64,000 bases of DNA from JASLDZ01 sp964244065 (GTDB lineage Bacteria; Pseudomonadota; Alphaproteobacteria; Caulobacterales; Caulobacteraceae), in contig CAXTHH010000007.1 of the NCBI GenBank assembly GCA_964244065.1, positions 1 to 64,000 of the forward strand, given 5' to 3'. The translations under genes and the position numbers were made by a program. This document shows, in pieces, positions 1 through 8,025 of this stretch; positions within the stretch are counted from its first letter, which is position 1; the number at the start of each line of letters is the position of its first letter. Below the pieces are notes generated by a model. That model searched no databases. It had not been told where the DNA came from and saw only the letters and a list, made by a program, of their open reading frames with translations.

Positions 1-851
1 CCGCCGACTACGTCGCCACCGACGACCTGAAGGTGGCGGTGAACGCGGCGCTGGCCCTGGAGCGGCCGCTGCTGGTCAAGGGCGAACCCGGCACGGGCAA
101 GACGGTGCTGGCCTACGAGGTGGCCCGGTCGCTCGGCGCGCCTCTGCTCACCTGGCACATCAAATCGACCACCAAGGCGCACCAGGGCCTGTACGAGTAC
201 GACGCCGTCAGCCGCCTGCGCGACAGCCAGCTCGGCGACGAACGCGTCAAGGACGTCTCGAACTACATCAGGCGCGGCAAGCTGTGGGACGCCTTCTCCA
301 CCGCCGAAGGCGGCGTGCGTCCGGTGTTGCTGATCGATGAGATCGACAAGGCGGACATCGAGTTCCCGAACGACCTCCTGCAGGAGCTCGATCGCATGGA
401 ATTCTTCGTCTACGAGACCGGCGAGACCGTCACGGCGAAGATCCGCCCGCTGGTGATCATCACCAGCAACAACGAGAAGGAGCTGCCCGACGCCTTCTTG
501 CGGCGCTGCTTCTTCCACTACATCCGCTTCCCAGACGACGACACCATGCGCGCGATCGTCGATGTGCACTTCCCAGGCATCAAGCCGAAGCTGGTGGCCG
601 AGGCGCTGAAGATCTTCTACGACATCCGCAAGGCGCCCGGGCTGAAGAAGAAGCCCTCCACCTCCGAGCTGCTGGACTGGTTGAAGCTGCTGCTGGTCGA
701 GGACATCGACGAGAGCGTGCTGCGCGAGCGCGACCCCTCCAAGCTGATCCCGCCCCTGCACGGCGCCCTGCTGAAGAACGAGCAGGACGTGCACCTGTTC
801 GAGCGCCTGGCCTTCCTCACCCGCCGCGACGGCAGCCGGCCTGGGATGTGA
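1..851 (+). CDS. MoxR-family AAA+ ATPase, 5' end outside the window
   Basis: An AAA+ ATPase of the MoxR type, usually a chaperone-like ATPase that matures a metalloenzyme or works with a von Willebrand factor A (CoxE-like) partner. The frame is open from base 3, so the real start lies upstream; the GTG at 33 falls inside the conserved lead-in TDDLKVAVNAALALERPLL and is unlikely to be the start. Visible motifs are Walker A (GEPGTGKT, codons near 75-100), Walker B (LLIDEIDKAD, near 330-360) and sensor 1 (IITSNNEKELPDAF, near 460-500). In many relatives a CoxE-like VWA gene follows immediately. Here the gene ends at a palindromic repeat and a convergent oxidoreductase, so that partner is not downstream. 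Confidence 0.9.
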   Translation, partial: ADYVATDDLKVAVNAALALERPLLVKGEPGTGKTVLAYEVARSLGAPLLTWHIKSTTKAHQGLYEYDAVSRLRDSQLGDERVKDVSNYIRRGKLWDAFSTAEGGVRPVLLIDEIDKADIEFPNDLLQELDRMEFFVYETGETVTAKIRPLVIITSNNEKELPDAFLRRCFFHYIRFPDDDTMRAIVDVHFPGIKPKLVAEALKIFYDIRKAPGLKKKPSTSELLDWLKLLLVEDIDESVLRERDPSKLIPPLHGALLKNEQDVHLFERLAFLTRRDGSRPGM

Positions 852-857
852 GACCTT

Positions 858-1000
858 TTCTCCCTCCCCCTCGTGGGGAGGGGGGACCAGCCGCAGGCTG
901 GTGGGTGGGGGGCCGCCGGCACACCGTCAGACGTCGAGCGTGGGGCGCCCCACCCACCCCGCTTCGCGCGGTCCCCCCTCCCCACAAGGGGGAGGGAGAA
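858..1000. repeat. Palindromic repeat A, copy 1 (~143 bp)
   Basis: An imperfect long palindrome. The outer arm CTCCCTCCCCCTCGTGGGGA at the left is mirrored by CCCCACAAGGGGGAGGGAGA at the right. Inside each arm is a small secondary hairpin: CCAGCCgcaGGCTGG on the left and CGcttcgCG on the right. Near-identical elements occur at 33323-33465 (same orientation) and 54165-54305 (inverted). It lies in the intergenic gap between two convergent genes, consistent with a non-autonomous palindromic element. Confidence 0.85.
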
Positions 1001-1005
1001 GAGGA

Positions 1006-2718
1006 TCACGCCGCCAGCGCGCTCGCCGGGGCGCGGCCGCGGATCAGGTCGGCGGCCTTCTCCGCGATCATGATGGTCGGGGCGTTGGTGTTGCCGCTGA
1101 CCAGGCGCGGCATGACCGAGGCGTCCACCACGCGCAGGCCCTCCACGCCCACCACGCGCAGCTCGGGATCCACCACTGCGGCGGGGTCGGAGCCCATGCG
1201 GCAGGTGCCGACCGGGTGGTAGATGGTCGTGCCGGTCGCCCGGGCGAAGGCCAGCAGCTGCGCGTCGGTGGCGAACTTCTCGCCGGGGTTCATCTCGTGG
1301 TCGATCACCTCGCGCAGCGCCGGCTGTTCGGCGATGCGGCGCGCCCAGCGGAAGCCGGCGATCGTCACCGCCTGGTCCAGCGGGTCGGACAGGTAGTTGG
1401 CAAGGATCGCCGGGTGGCGCGCCGGGTCGGGCGACTTCAGCCGCACCCATCCCTTGCTCTCCGGCCGCAACTGGCAGGGGGCCAGCGTCAGGCCGGGCTC
1501 GGTCTCCAGCACCATCTTCTGCGCCTGGGACATCTTCTGCAGGTCCATGGTGGCGGGCAGGATGTGGAACTGGATGTCAGGCGTCGCGAGCTCCGGCCGC
1601 GACTTGACGAAGGCGCCCACGTGCGCCGCCGACAGCGTCAGCAGCCCCCGCCGGCGCAGGGCGTAGTTGACCAGCTCGCCCACGAACCGCAGCCCATGCG
1701 TCTGTTCGTTGACCGACAGGCGGCCCTTCCTGAGCCGGTAGCGGGCGCCGGTGACGAAGTGGTCCTGCAGGTTCTCGCCCACCTGCGCGCGGTCGGCGAT
1801 CACCGGGATCCCGTGCTCCTGCAGGAGCGCGCCGGGGCCGACGCCCGAGAGCTGCAGAAGCTGCGGCGAGTTGATCGCGCCGCCCGCCAGGATCACCTCG
1901 CGCCGGGCGGCTGCCCGCTGGCGCACGCCGCCCTGCTCGAACTCGAGCCCAACGGCGCGGCGGCCCTCGAACAGCACGCGGTGCGCCATCGCGCGGGTGC
2001 GCACCTCCAGGTTCGGCCGGCGCATGGCCGGGTGGAGATAGGCCACGGCCGCCGAACAGCGCTGGCCGCCCTTCTGCGTCACCTGGAACCAGCCCACGCC
2101 CTCCTGGTCGGAGCCGTTCAGGTCCTCGCGCCGGGGCAGGCCCGCCTGCTGGCAGGCCTGGATGGCGAGCTCGGTCAGGCCGTGGCCCTCCATGTCGGCC
2201 ACGTTCAGCGGCCCGCCCTCCCCGTGCAGCTCGCCGCCGAGCGCCGCGCGCTCCTGGTGCTGCGACTTGCGGAAGTAGGGCAGCACGTCGCCCCACGCCC
2301 AGCCCACGGCCCCCATCTGCCGCCAGCCGTCGTAGTCCTCGTGCTGACCGCGCACGTAGAGCATGGCGTTGATGGAGGAGGAGCCGCCCAGCACCTTGCC
2401 CCGCGGCCAGGTGTGGCGGCGGCCGTTGGTGGCGGGATCCGGCTCGGTCTCGAACAGCCAGTTGACCTTCGGATCCTTCAGCGTGTTCGCGTAGCCCACG
2501 GGCACGTGGATCATCAGGTTGGAGAGGAACTGGCCGGGGTTCCTCGTCGGCCGGTCGTCGCCGCCCGCCTCCAGCAGCAGCACGCGCACGGACGGGTCCT
2601 CGGAGAGGCGGGCGGCGAGCACGCAGCCGGCGCTGCCCGCGCCCACGATCACATAGTCCGCCTCCAGGTCCCCGCTCGCCGCCACGCCCGTCGCTCCACG
2701 CTGCACGGGGGCGACCAT
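1006..2718 (-). CDS. GMC-family FAD-dependent oxidoreductase (choline/alcohol dehydrogenase-like)
   Basis: A 570-residue glucose-methanol-choline oxidoreductase. The N-terminal FAD-binding Rossmann motif (YVIVGAGSAGCVLAARL, about residues 25-42) and the GMC signature PRGKVLGGSSSINAMLYVRG (about 105-125) are clear, and the C-terminal segment TIYHPVGTCRMG carries the catalytic His near residue 506, followed by NTNAPTIMIAEKAADLI. It resembles the BetA/AlkJ group, which oxidises primary alcohols or choline with an unknown acceptor; the substrate cannot be read from the sequence. The ATG at 2718 gives a short extension before the FAD motif. It is divergent from the membrane protein at 2760, separated by only 41 bp. 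Confidence 0.9.
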   Translation of the reverse strand: MVAPVQRGATGVAASGDLEADYVIVGAGSAGCVLAARLSEDPSVRVLLLEAGGDDRPTRNPGQFLSNLMIHVPVGYANTLKDPKVNWLFETEPDPATNGRRHTWPRGKVLGGSSSINAMLYVRGQHEDYDGWRQMGAVGWAWGDVLPYFRKSQHQERAALGGELHGEGGPLNVADMEGHGLTELAIQACQQAGLPRREDLNGSDQEGVGWFQVTQKGGQRCSAAVAYLHPAMRRPNLEVRTRAMAHRVLFEGRRAVGLEFEQGGVRQRAAARREVILAGGAINSPQLLQLSGVGPGALLQEHGIPVIADRAQVGENLQDHFVTGARYRLRKGRLSVNEQTHGLRFVGELVNYALRRRGLLTLSAAHVGAFVKSRPELATPDIQFHILPATMDLQKMSQAQKMVLETEPGLTLAPCQLRPESKGWVRLKSPDPARHPAILANYLSDPLDQAVTIAGFRWARRIAEQPALREVIDHEMNPGEKFATDAQLLAFARATGTTIYHPVGTCRMGSDPAAVVDPELRVVGVEGLRVVDASVMPRLVSGNTNAPTIMIAEKAADLIRGRAPASALAA

Positions 2719-2759
2719 ACGGGCGGGCGCGGGCGGGCGGAAAGGGCTATGTGGCGGGC

Positions 2760-3341
2760 ATGACGGCGGACACAGGGCGGGCTCGGGACCGGGCGGGCGG
2801 AACGGCGGCGCTGCTGGCCGCGGCGGCGGGCGTGGCGGTGGTGGGGCTGCGGATCGCGGCCGCCTTCCCGGGCCTTGGCGAGGCGGTCCGGTCCGGCCCG
2901 GTGCTGAGCCTGCTCGCGCTCGTGTCGGCGTTGGCGGGCGTCACGCTTGCCGTTGCGGCCTTGGCCGCCGACGGACGGCTCCGCCCGGCATCCTGGGTCA
3001 CGCGTCTCGCCGCGGGGGGCGCCGGGGCGGGCGCCTTGCTGTGGATGGCCGGCGGCCTCGCACTGCTGTTCGGCGGCGGCGGGCTGAGCGGGACGCCCGG
3101 CCTGCTGCTGGAGCTCGCGCCGGTGGGGACCGGCGTCTGGGCGCTCGCCGCCGCGGCCGCCGCCTGGAAGCTGCGCGTGTGGCCGGCGTGGCTGCGCGTC
3201 ACGGGCGCGGTGTTCGGCGGCGCGGCCATGGTGCAGCCGGGACTGCCGCCGCTCGCCCTGATCGCCCTGCTCGCCGGCCTCGCCTGGTGGATCGGCCTCG
3301 GCGTGGTGCTCCTTCGCGGCCCGCGCTCCACCCGGGGTTAA
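2760..3341 (+). CDS. Unrecognised multi-pass membrane protein
   Basis: A 193-residue hydrophobic protein I do not recognise. After a short charged start (MTADTGRARDRAGG) it contains about six alanine/glycine/leucine-rich segments that look like transmembrane helices, and it ends in a basic tail (RGPRSTRG). I chose the ATG at 2760; an in-frame GTG at 2751 would add three residues. The DUF2336 gene follows on the same strand 23 bp after the stop, so the two may be co-transcribed. Codon use is like its neighbours, so it looks native. Confidence 0.7.
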   Translation: MTADTGRARDRAGGTAALLAAAAGVAVVGLRIAAAFPGLGEAVRSGPVLSLLALVSALAGVTLAVAALAADGRLRPASWVTRLAAGGAGAGALLWMAGGLALLFGGGGLSGTPGLLLELAPVGTGVWALAAAAAAWKLRVWPAWLRVTGAVFGGAAMVQPGLPPLALIALLAGLAWWIGLGVVLLRGPRSTRG

Positions 3342-3364
3342 CGCTCGCGGCGTAGCCTTCCCGC

Positions 3365-4585
3365 GTGAGCGAAGCCCTCGACCTCTCCGACCTGCTCGGC
3401 GGCCCCGCCCCCCGCGACCTCGGCCGGGCGCGCGTGGCCATGATCAAGCGGCTGGCCGACGTGCTGTCGCTGCCCCAGTCCCGCGTGAACAGCTTCGAGC
3501 GGGCCATGACCGCAGACCTCCTCGTCGAGATGCTGCGCGAGGCGGCGCCCTCCGACCGGGTGCGCGTGGCGCGGCGCATGGCCTCCCTGTCCGACCCGCC
3601 GCCGTCCGTGCTGCGGCTCATGCTGCGCGACGGGGTGGAGGTGGCCCGGCCGCTGCTGACCGACGCCGCCCTGACCGACAGCGACCTCTTGGGCTGCATC
3701 GCCGAGACCGGCATGGCGCACCGCCGCCTGATCGCCGGCCGCAAGGCGGTGAGCGAGGTGGTGGCCGAGGCGCTGATCGCCCCCGGCGAGCCGCCGGTGA
3801 TCGAGGTGCTGCTGAAGAACCGCGAGGCCCGCCTGTCCACCACCGTGCTGGAGCAGCTCACCGCCGCCAGCCGCGACCACGTCGCCTACATCCCCCTGCT
3901 GCTGCACCGGCCGGAGCTGCGGCCGGCGCACGCCTACGTCCTGTTCTGGTGGGCCGGCCCCGAGGACCGCCGCACGGTGCTGACCCGCTTCGCCGTGGGT
4001 CGCGAGGTGCTGCAGGAGGCCGCGGGCGACGTCTTCCGCCTCGCCGCCGCCGAGGGCTGGCAGGACCCGCTCGTCCGTAAGGCGCTGCAGTTCGTCGAGC
4101 GCCGCCAGCGCAACCGCCTGGCCATCGACAAGAGCCGCTTCGGCAGCCTGGAGGAGGCGGTCACCGCCGCCCAGGACGGCATGACGCGCGAGATCGCCGA
4201 GGAGATCAGCCACCTCTCCGGCTGCAAGCCCACCACCGGCGCCAAGATCTTTACCGACTCCGCGGGCGAGCCCCTGGCGATCCTGTGCAAGGCGACCGGC
4301 CTGCCCCGCCAGGCGATCCGGGCCCTGTGGCGCGGCCTGCGCCGGCGCGAGGTCGATCCCTCGGGCGAACCCTCCGCGGCGCTGCAGCGGGTGTTCGAGA
4401 TCTACGACATGATGGCGGTGGACCGGGCGCAGACGGTGCTGCGCTACTGGAACTGGGCCCTCTCCTCCGCCCTCACCCCCGCCCTGGTGCGCGCCATCCG
4501 CGAGGGCGACGAGGACGCCCTCGACCCCTACTCGGCGCCCCAGCGGGCGGCGATGCTGGCGCTGGGCGGCGACTTCGGCCGTTAA
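3365..4585 (+). CDS. DUF2336 domain protein
   Basis: A 406-residue, mostly alpha-helical protein matching the DUF2336 family found in Caulobacterales and Rhodospirillales. Characteristic features are the N-terminal stretch of repeated helices (LADVLSLPQSRVNSFERAMT, then VARRMASLSDPPPSVLRLM) and a central block around KNREARLSTTVLEQL. These repeats resemble HEAT-like helical pairs. No enzyme motif is seen; the molecular function of the family is unknown to me. The start is GTG at 3365. The gene ends just before a GANTC-dense control region. Confidence 0.8.
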   Translation: MSEALDLSDLLGGPAPRDLGRARVAMIKRLADVLSLPQSRVNSFERAMTADLLVEMLREAAPSDRVRVARRMASLSDPPPSVLRLMLRDGVEVARPLLTDAALTDSDLLGCIAETGMAHRRLIAGRKAVSEVVAEALIAPGEPPVIEVLLKNREARLSTTVLEQLTAASRDHVAYIPLLLHRPELRPAHAYVLFWWAGPEDRRTVLTRFAVGREVLQEAAGDVFRLAAAEGWQDPLVRKALQFVERRQRNRLAIDKSRFGSLEEAVTAAQDGMTREIAEEISHLSGCKPTTGAKIFTDSAGEPLAILCKATGLPRQAIRALWRGLRRREVDPSGEPSAALQRVFEIYDMMAVDRAQTVLRYWNWALSSALTPALVRAIREGDEDALDPYSAPQRAAMLALGGDFGR

Positions 4586-4733
4586 CCACACGTCTCATTC
4601 CCGCCACAGGTGGGGCGGCCCGGACTCGACTCGCGCCACAATCGGAGTCCGCGAATCGATTCCGCTTGCCAGCGACTCGCGGGTTAAGAGAGGATTGAGA
4701 GGCTGATTCAGAGGCTTGCGGGGGACTCCGGAG
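4586..4733 (+). promoter_or_regulatory. Control region with eight GANTC sites and a CtrA-like half-consensus
   Basis: The gap before the PAS_5 gene contains GANTC pentamers starting at 4623, 4628, 4645, 4653, 4658, 4674, 4705 and 4724. GANTC is the target of the cell-cycle methyltransferase CcrM in Caulobacter. It also holds TTAA-GAGAGGA-TTGA at 4684-4698, one base away from the CtrA consensus TTAA-N7-TTAA and about 35 bp upstream of the ATG. The density is far above expectation for DNA this GC-rich. Regulation by CcrM or CtrA is an inference. Confidence 0.55.
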
Positions 4734-5234
4734 ATGCTGGCTCAAATAGGCCCACCCGCAGCGGCCCAGCGGGCGCACGAGGAGATCTACGCCTACTGGG
4801 CGGCCAAGCGCGGGCCCGGCCGCCTGCCCGGCCGCGAGCACATCCACCCCTCCGACTTCAAGCGCCACCTGCCCACCATCAGCCTGATCGACGTGCGCGG
4901 CGGCGCCGAGGCGGAGCGGCGCTACCGCCTGCGGCTGGCGGGCACGGGGCTCTACCGCGTCTACGGCGGCGAGATCACCGGCAAGGCGCTGGAGGAGGTC
5001 TACGCCCCCGAAGCCCGGGACTACTGGCGCGCGGAGCTGGACCGGGTGGTGGAGACGCGCCGCCCCGCCGCGGGCGTCCACTCCATGGCCTGGCGCGGCG
5101 CCGCCCACCTCTCGATCATGTGGCTGCGCCTGCCTCTGGCGTCCAACGGGCGGGAGGTGGACATGATCCTCGGCTATGACGCCCCCCTCGGCAACGCGAG
5201 CCCGTCGCCCGTCTCCGGCATCCGCGCCGCCTGA
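4734..5234 (+). CDS. PAS_5-type (DUF1488-like PAS) single-domain protein
   Basis: A 166-residue protein composed almost entirely of one PAS_5-like domain: an N-terminal helix with EIYAYWAAKRGPGRLPGREH, then DFKRHLPTISLIDV, RYRLRLAGTGLYRVYGGEIT and a C-terminal strand ending ILGYDAPLG. Such proteins are common in alphaproteobacteria, and some act as small regulatory adaptors; there is no output domain here. I prefer the ATG at 4734 because it starts just before the conserved region; a TTG at 4716 would add six residues. The dense GANTC sites and CtrA-like box upstream suggest cell-cycle control. Confidence 0.75.
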   Translation: MLAQIGPPAAAQRAHEEIYAYWAAKRGPGRLPGREHIHPSDFKRHLPTISLIDVRGGAEAERRYRLRLAGTGLYRVYGGEITGKALEEVYAPEARDYWRAELDRVVETRRPAAGVHSMAWRGAAHLSIMWLRLPLASNGREVDMILGYDAPLGNASPSPVSGIRAA

Positions 5235-5268
5235 GGCGCGCGCGAACACACTATTTTCGAGCTCCTGT

Positions 5269-5309
5269 TCCACCGTCGCCCTCGGGCTTGACCCGAGGGC
5301 GACGGTGGA
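5269..5309. repeat. Perfect 18-bp inverted repeat with CTTGA loop
   Basis: TCCACCGTCGCCCTCGGG at 5269-5286 is the exact reverse complement of 5292-5309, with the loop CTTGA between them. The core CTCGGG-cttga-CCCGAG resembles a palindrome seen repeatedly between genes in alphaproteobacterial genomes. It lies just downstream of the PAS_5 stop and could also terminate that transcript, but there is no following T-tract. Confidence 0.8.
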
Positions 5310-5348
5310 GGGCGTTTCACCCGCAGCTCCGCTCCCTTCACCGTGCGT

Positions 5349-5366
5349 CCGAGTCTGACGACTCGG
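5349..5366. promoter_or_regulatory. Inverted repeat made of two GANTC sites upstream of the HdaB-like gene
   Basis: CCGAGTC-TGAC-GACTCGG forms a 7-bp-arm palindrome, and each arm contains a GANTC methylation site (5351 and 5360). A third site (GAGTC, 5465) overlaps the ribosome-binding region of the next gene. A methylation-sensitive operator is possible; this is inference from the motif alone. Confidence 0.4.
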
Positions 5367-5471
5367 GGACTGCACGCCCGCAGATAGGAAACTTATCCTC
5401 CCCCTCGCGCGCCGTGACATCCTCGGCGCCGTCCTCGCGCGTCTCGGCGGGGAGCGTCCGTGAGGAGTCCC

Positions 5472-5843
5472 ATGTCCGAACTCGCGTCCCGCCTCGACCC
5501 GCCGCCGCCGCCGCGCCCGACGGACGACGGCCATCGCGCCGTGCTGATCACCCACCTGGTCGCCTACGCCACGGGCGTCGCGGCGCAGGACATCGCCGCC
5601 TCCGGCCGCCGCGCGCAGCCGGCCTGCGAGGCCCGCGCCCTGGCCATGTACCTGTGCCACACCGAGCTGGGCTGGCCCCTGTCGCGCGTCGGCGCCGCCT
5701 TCGGCCGCGACCGCACCACGGTGGGCCACGCGTGCCGCCGCGTGGAGGACCGCCGCGACGACCCCGCCTACGACGCCCGGGTGGCGGAGCTGGGCGCCTG
5801 CGTCCGCGCCTGCCCGACCGGCGCCGAGGCGGCCTGGGCATGA
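5472..5843 (+). CDS. hdaB: HdaB-like protein: isolated DnaA domain IV helix-turn-helix
   Basis: A 123-residue protein containing only the C-terminal DNA-binding domain of the replication initiator DnaA: helix ARALAMYLCHTELGWPL (residues 55-70) followed by the DnaA signature-like VGAAFGRDRTTVGHACRRV (73-91). No AAA+ ATPase domain is present. In Caulobacter the DnaA-related protein HdaB has this architecture and affects the Hda-dependent inactivation of DnaA, so a role in replication-initiation control is likely. The start ATG at 5472 is favoured by GAGGAG at 5462-5467; the GTG at 5460 overlaps that site. The stop overlaps the start of the DUF6456 gene (ATGA), indicating translational coupling. 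Confidence 0.75.
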   Translation: MSELASRLDPPPPPRPTDDGHRAVLITHLVAYATGVAAQDIAASGRRAQPACEARALAMYLCHTELGWPLSRVGAAFGRDRTTVGHACRRVEDRRDDPAYDARVAELGACVRACPTGAEAAWA

Positions 5844-6553
5844 GCCCGCCGCAGGACCCCGACGTGCGCGCGGTGGAGCGGGCGCGGCTGGCGCTGGCGC
5901 GGCCGGGCGCCTGGCTGGACGCCCAGGGCGCCGCCTACCTCGTCCGCCCTGGGGAGGACCGGCGGCGGCGGCCGCTGCTGCGGCTGGACGAGGCGGGCTT
6001 TTGCGCCCTGGCGGCCGCGCCGGGCCTGGCGCCGCGGCCGGGCGGCGGCTGGCGCGCCCTGCCCGCCCGGGCCGCGCCGCCCTCGCCGCCCCCCGGCCGG
6101 CCGGGGATGATCCTGGGCGAGCGCGTGGTCACCGAGGCGGACGGGCGCCCGGCGACGCGGGCCGCCAACCTGGGCGAGAGCCCGGTGATGTGGCTCCTGC
6201 GGCGGGGCTGGCTCACCCCCGCCGAGGCCGCGGCCGGCGAGCGGCTGCGCGACGACCATCATCGGGCGGGCCTGCTCGGCCGGCTGACGGTGAGCCTGGA
6301 CGCGGGGCCACGGGCGGCGGGCGCGCGCGCGCCCGGGCTCGACCCCGCCGAGCGCAACCGGGCGGCCAAGGCGCGCGTGCTCGCGGCGCTGGCCGCCGTC
6401 GGCCCCCGCCACCGGCCGGTGCTGGAGCAGGTGTGCCTGGCGGGGAGCGCCCTGGAGGCCGCCGAGCGGACGCTGGGCCTGCCTCGCCGGGGCGGCAAGA
6501 CGGCGCTGAAGGCGGCCCTCGCGCGCCTCGCGGCGCACTACGGGGTGGCCTGA
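5840..6553 (+). CDS. DUF6456 domain protein
   Basis: A 237-residue protein matching the DUF6456 family. The conserved block starts near residue 120 (RAANLGESPVMWLLRRGW, then AGERLRDDH) and continues to a C-terminal helical part with a possible helix-turn-helix (EAAERTLGLPRRGGKTALKA). The start ATG overlaps the HdaB-like stop by four bases. The C-terminal region resembles a DNA-binding resolvase-like fold, so a DNA-associated regulatory role is plausible but unproven. Its 3' end overlaps the convergent sufE gene by 16 bp (6538-6553). Confidence 0.75.
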   Translation: MSPPQDPDVRAVERARLALARPGAWLDAQGAAYLVRPGEDRRRRPLLRLDEAGFCALAAAPGLAPRPGGGWRALPARAAPPSPPPGRPGMILGERVVTEADGRPATRAANLGESPVMWLLRRGWLTPAEAAAGERLRDDHHRAGLLGRLTVSLDAGPRAAGARAPGLDPAERNRAAKARVLAALAAVGPRHRPVLEQVCLAGSALEAAERTLGLPRRGGKTALKAALARLAAHYGVA

Positions 6554-6963
6554 GCCTCGGCGCGGATCCGGGCCACCATGGAGGCCAGGCCGTTGGCGCG
6601 CTGGGCGGAGAGCGCGCCCTTCAGCCCCAGCCGCGCGATCGCCGCCTCGAACGGGAAGCCCGCCACATCCTCCGCCCGCTTGCCGGAGGCGAGCCGCAGC
6701 ACCACGGCCACCAGGCCGCGCACGATGTGCGCGTCGCTGTCGCCGCGCAGGTGCAGCCGCCCGTCCCCGCCGCGACCGCCCACCAGCCAGACCTGGCTGG
6801 CGCAGCCGCGGACCTTGTTGGCCTCCGTGCGGTCGGCGTCGGCGAGGGGCGTCAGGCCCCGGCCGAGGTCGATCAGGTGCCGGTAGCGCTCCTCCCAATC
6901 GTCGCCGAGGAGTTCGAAGTCCTCGGCGATCTCGTCCAGCTCGGCTTCGGGGGTGTCGGCCAT
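6538..6963 (-). CDS. sufE: SufE-family sulfur acceptor protein
   Basis: A 141-residue SufE protein that accepts persulfide sulfur from the cysteine desulfurase SufS for Fe-S cluster assembly in the cytoplasm. The active-site Cys is C54 within KVRGCASQVW, and the family signature GDSDAHIVRGLVAVVLRLASG follows. Length is typical. No other suf genes are nearby, which is common for an orphan sufE in this group. It is convergent with, and overlaps, the DUF6456 gene. Confidence 0.93.
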   Translation of the reverse strand: MADTPEAELDEIAEDFELLGDDWEERYRHLIDLGRGLTPLADADRTEANKVRGCASQVWLVGGRGGDGRLHLRGDSDAHIVRGLVAVVLRLASGKRAEDVAGFPFEAAIARLGLKGALSAQRANGLASMVARIRAEAQATP

Positions 6964-6994
6964 GGGCTGCGCTTAGGCGCACGCCAGCGGCGGC

Positions 6995-7858
6995 TCAAGC
7001 CGCGGCGAGGCGGATCACCGCGGAGACGCCCTGTCCCGGGGCGGTGCGCAGCTGCAGCCGCCCGCCCATGGCCGCGCACAGCAGCCGCGCGAGGGGCAGG
7101 CCCAGGCCGGCGCCCGCCGAGCGCCGCACCAGCGCGTTCTCGCCCTGCTCGAAGGGCCGCATCAGGCGCGGCAGCTCGGCGGGATCGATGCCCGGCCCGT
7201 CGTCGCGCACGGTCACGAACACCCGGTCGGCCTTGCGGCGGGCGGTGACGGAGACGGTCGCGCCCTCCGGGGAGGCGTTCACGGCGTTGGACAGGAGCGC
7301 CGCCATCAGCATGGCGAAGCCGCGCCGGTCGGCCCGCACCGGGCTCGCATCCCAGGACAGCAGCTGCGCCAGGCGCACGCCCTTGGCCTCGGCGGCGGCC
7401 CGGGCGGCGGTGAAGGCCTCCGCGACCATCTCGTCCAGCGGCTCGGGGCGCAGGTCCAGCTCCATCGCGCCCGATTCGAGCCGGGCGATGTCCACCACCC
7501 GGTTGACCAGGCCCAGCAGCTCGAGCCCGCTCGCGCGGATCATGCGGGCGTGCTCGACGTAGCGGGGGTCGCCGATCGGCCCGTGCAGCTCGCGCGAGAT
7601 GATCTCGGAGAAGCCGATCACCGCGTTCAGCGGCGTGCGCAGCTCGTGGCTCACCGTGCGCAGGAAGGAGCGGCGGCCGACCTCCGCCGACCCGCGGCGC
7701 AGCGCGTCGGGCAGGTGCACGGGCGCGGTCGGCGGGGCGCGGGGCGCGCAGTGCGCATCCTCGGCCGCCTGCACCGCGCAGCGGCCCTCGCCGCTGTCGA
7801 CGCACCCGCTCCAGGGACGCGGTTCGGACGGGAAGTCCAGGGTCTCGGCGACGGCCAT
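6995..7858 (-). CDS. Soluble sensor histidine kinase
   Basis: A 287-residue kinase with no transmembrane segment. The phospho-acceptor motif SHELRTPLNAVIGFSEII has His71, and the HATPase_c domain shows N box (ALLSNAVNASPEG), G1 (VRDDGPGIDPAEL) and G2 (RRSAGAGLGLPLARLL). The approximately 70 residues before the His contain no recognisable sensor domain. I prefer the ATG at 7858; a TTG at 7891 in frame would add 11 residues. No response regulator is adjacent. It is divergent from the DivJ-like kinase at 8026 across a 167-bp gap that must hold both promoters. Confidence 0.85.
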   Translation of the reverse strand: MAVAETLDFPSEPRPWSGCVDSGEGRCAVQAAEDAHCAPRAPPTAPVHLPDALRRGSAEVGRRSFLRTVSHELRTPLNAVIGFSEIISRELHGPIGDPRYVEHARMIRASGLELLGLVNRVVDIARLESGAMELDLRPEPLDEMVAEAFTAARAAAEAKGVRLAQLLSWDASPVRADRRGFAMLMAALLSNAVNASPEGATVSVTARRKADRVFVTVRDDGPGIDPAELPRLMRPFEQGENALVRRSAGAGLGLPLARLLCAAMGGRLQLRTAPGQGVSAVIRLAAA

Positions 7859-8025
7859 CCACGCCTCGTTCTGAGGAAGACCGCACTTCAACCATACACG
7901 CGCTTACCAGCGGGTTCATGCGCGGCGTCCACAGGATCGTGGTCGCCCGCCGGTTGCGCGCGCTCGCCGGGCGGGGGCGCGGGGACTAGCCTGAGGCTTC
8001 CCCGACTCCGTCCCGCGCCGAGCCC

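Noticed and set aside
901..2763. 620-residue open frame antisense to the GMC oxidoreductase
   Set aside because: High-GC shadow: low-complexity Arg/Ala/His/Gly translation with no motif, fully covered by a convincing gene on the other strand.
7859..7891. TTG start for the soluble histidine kinase, adding 11 residues
   Set aside because: The ATG at 7858 has a reasonable GAGG upstream and the added residues look unrelated to any domain.
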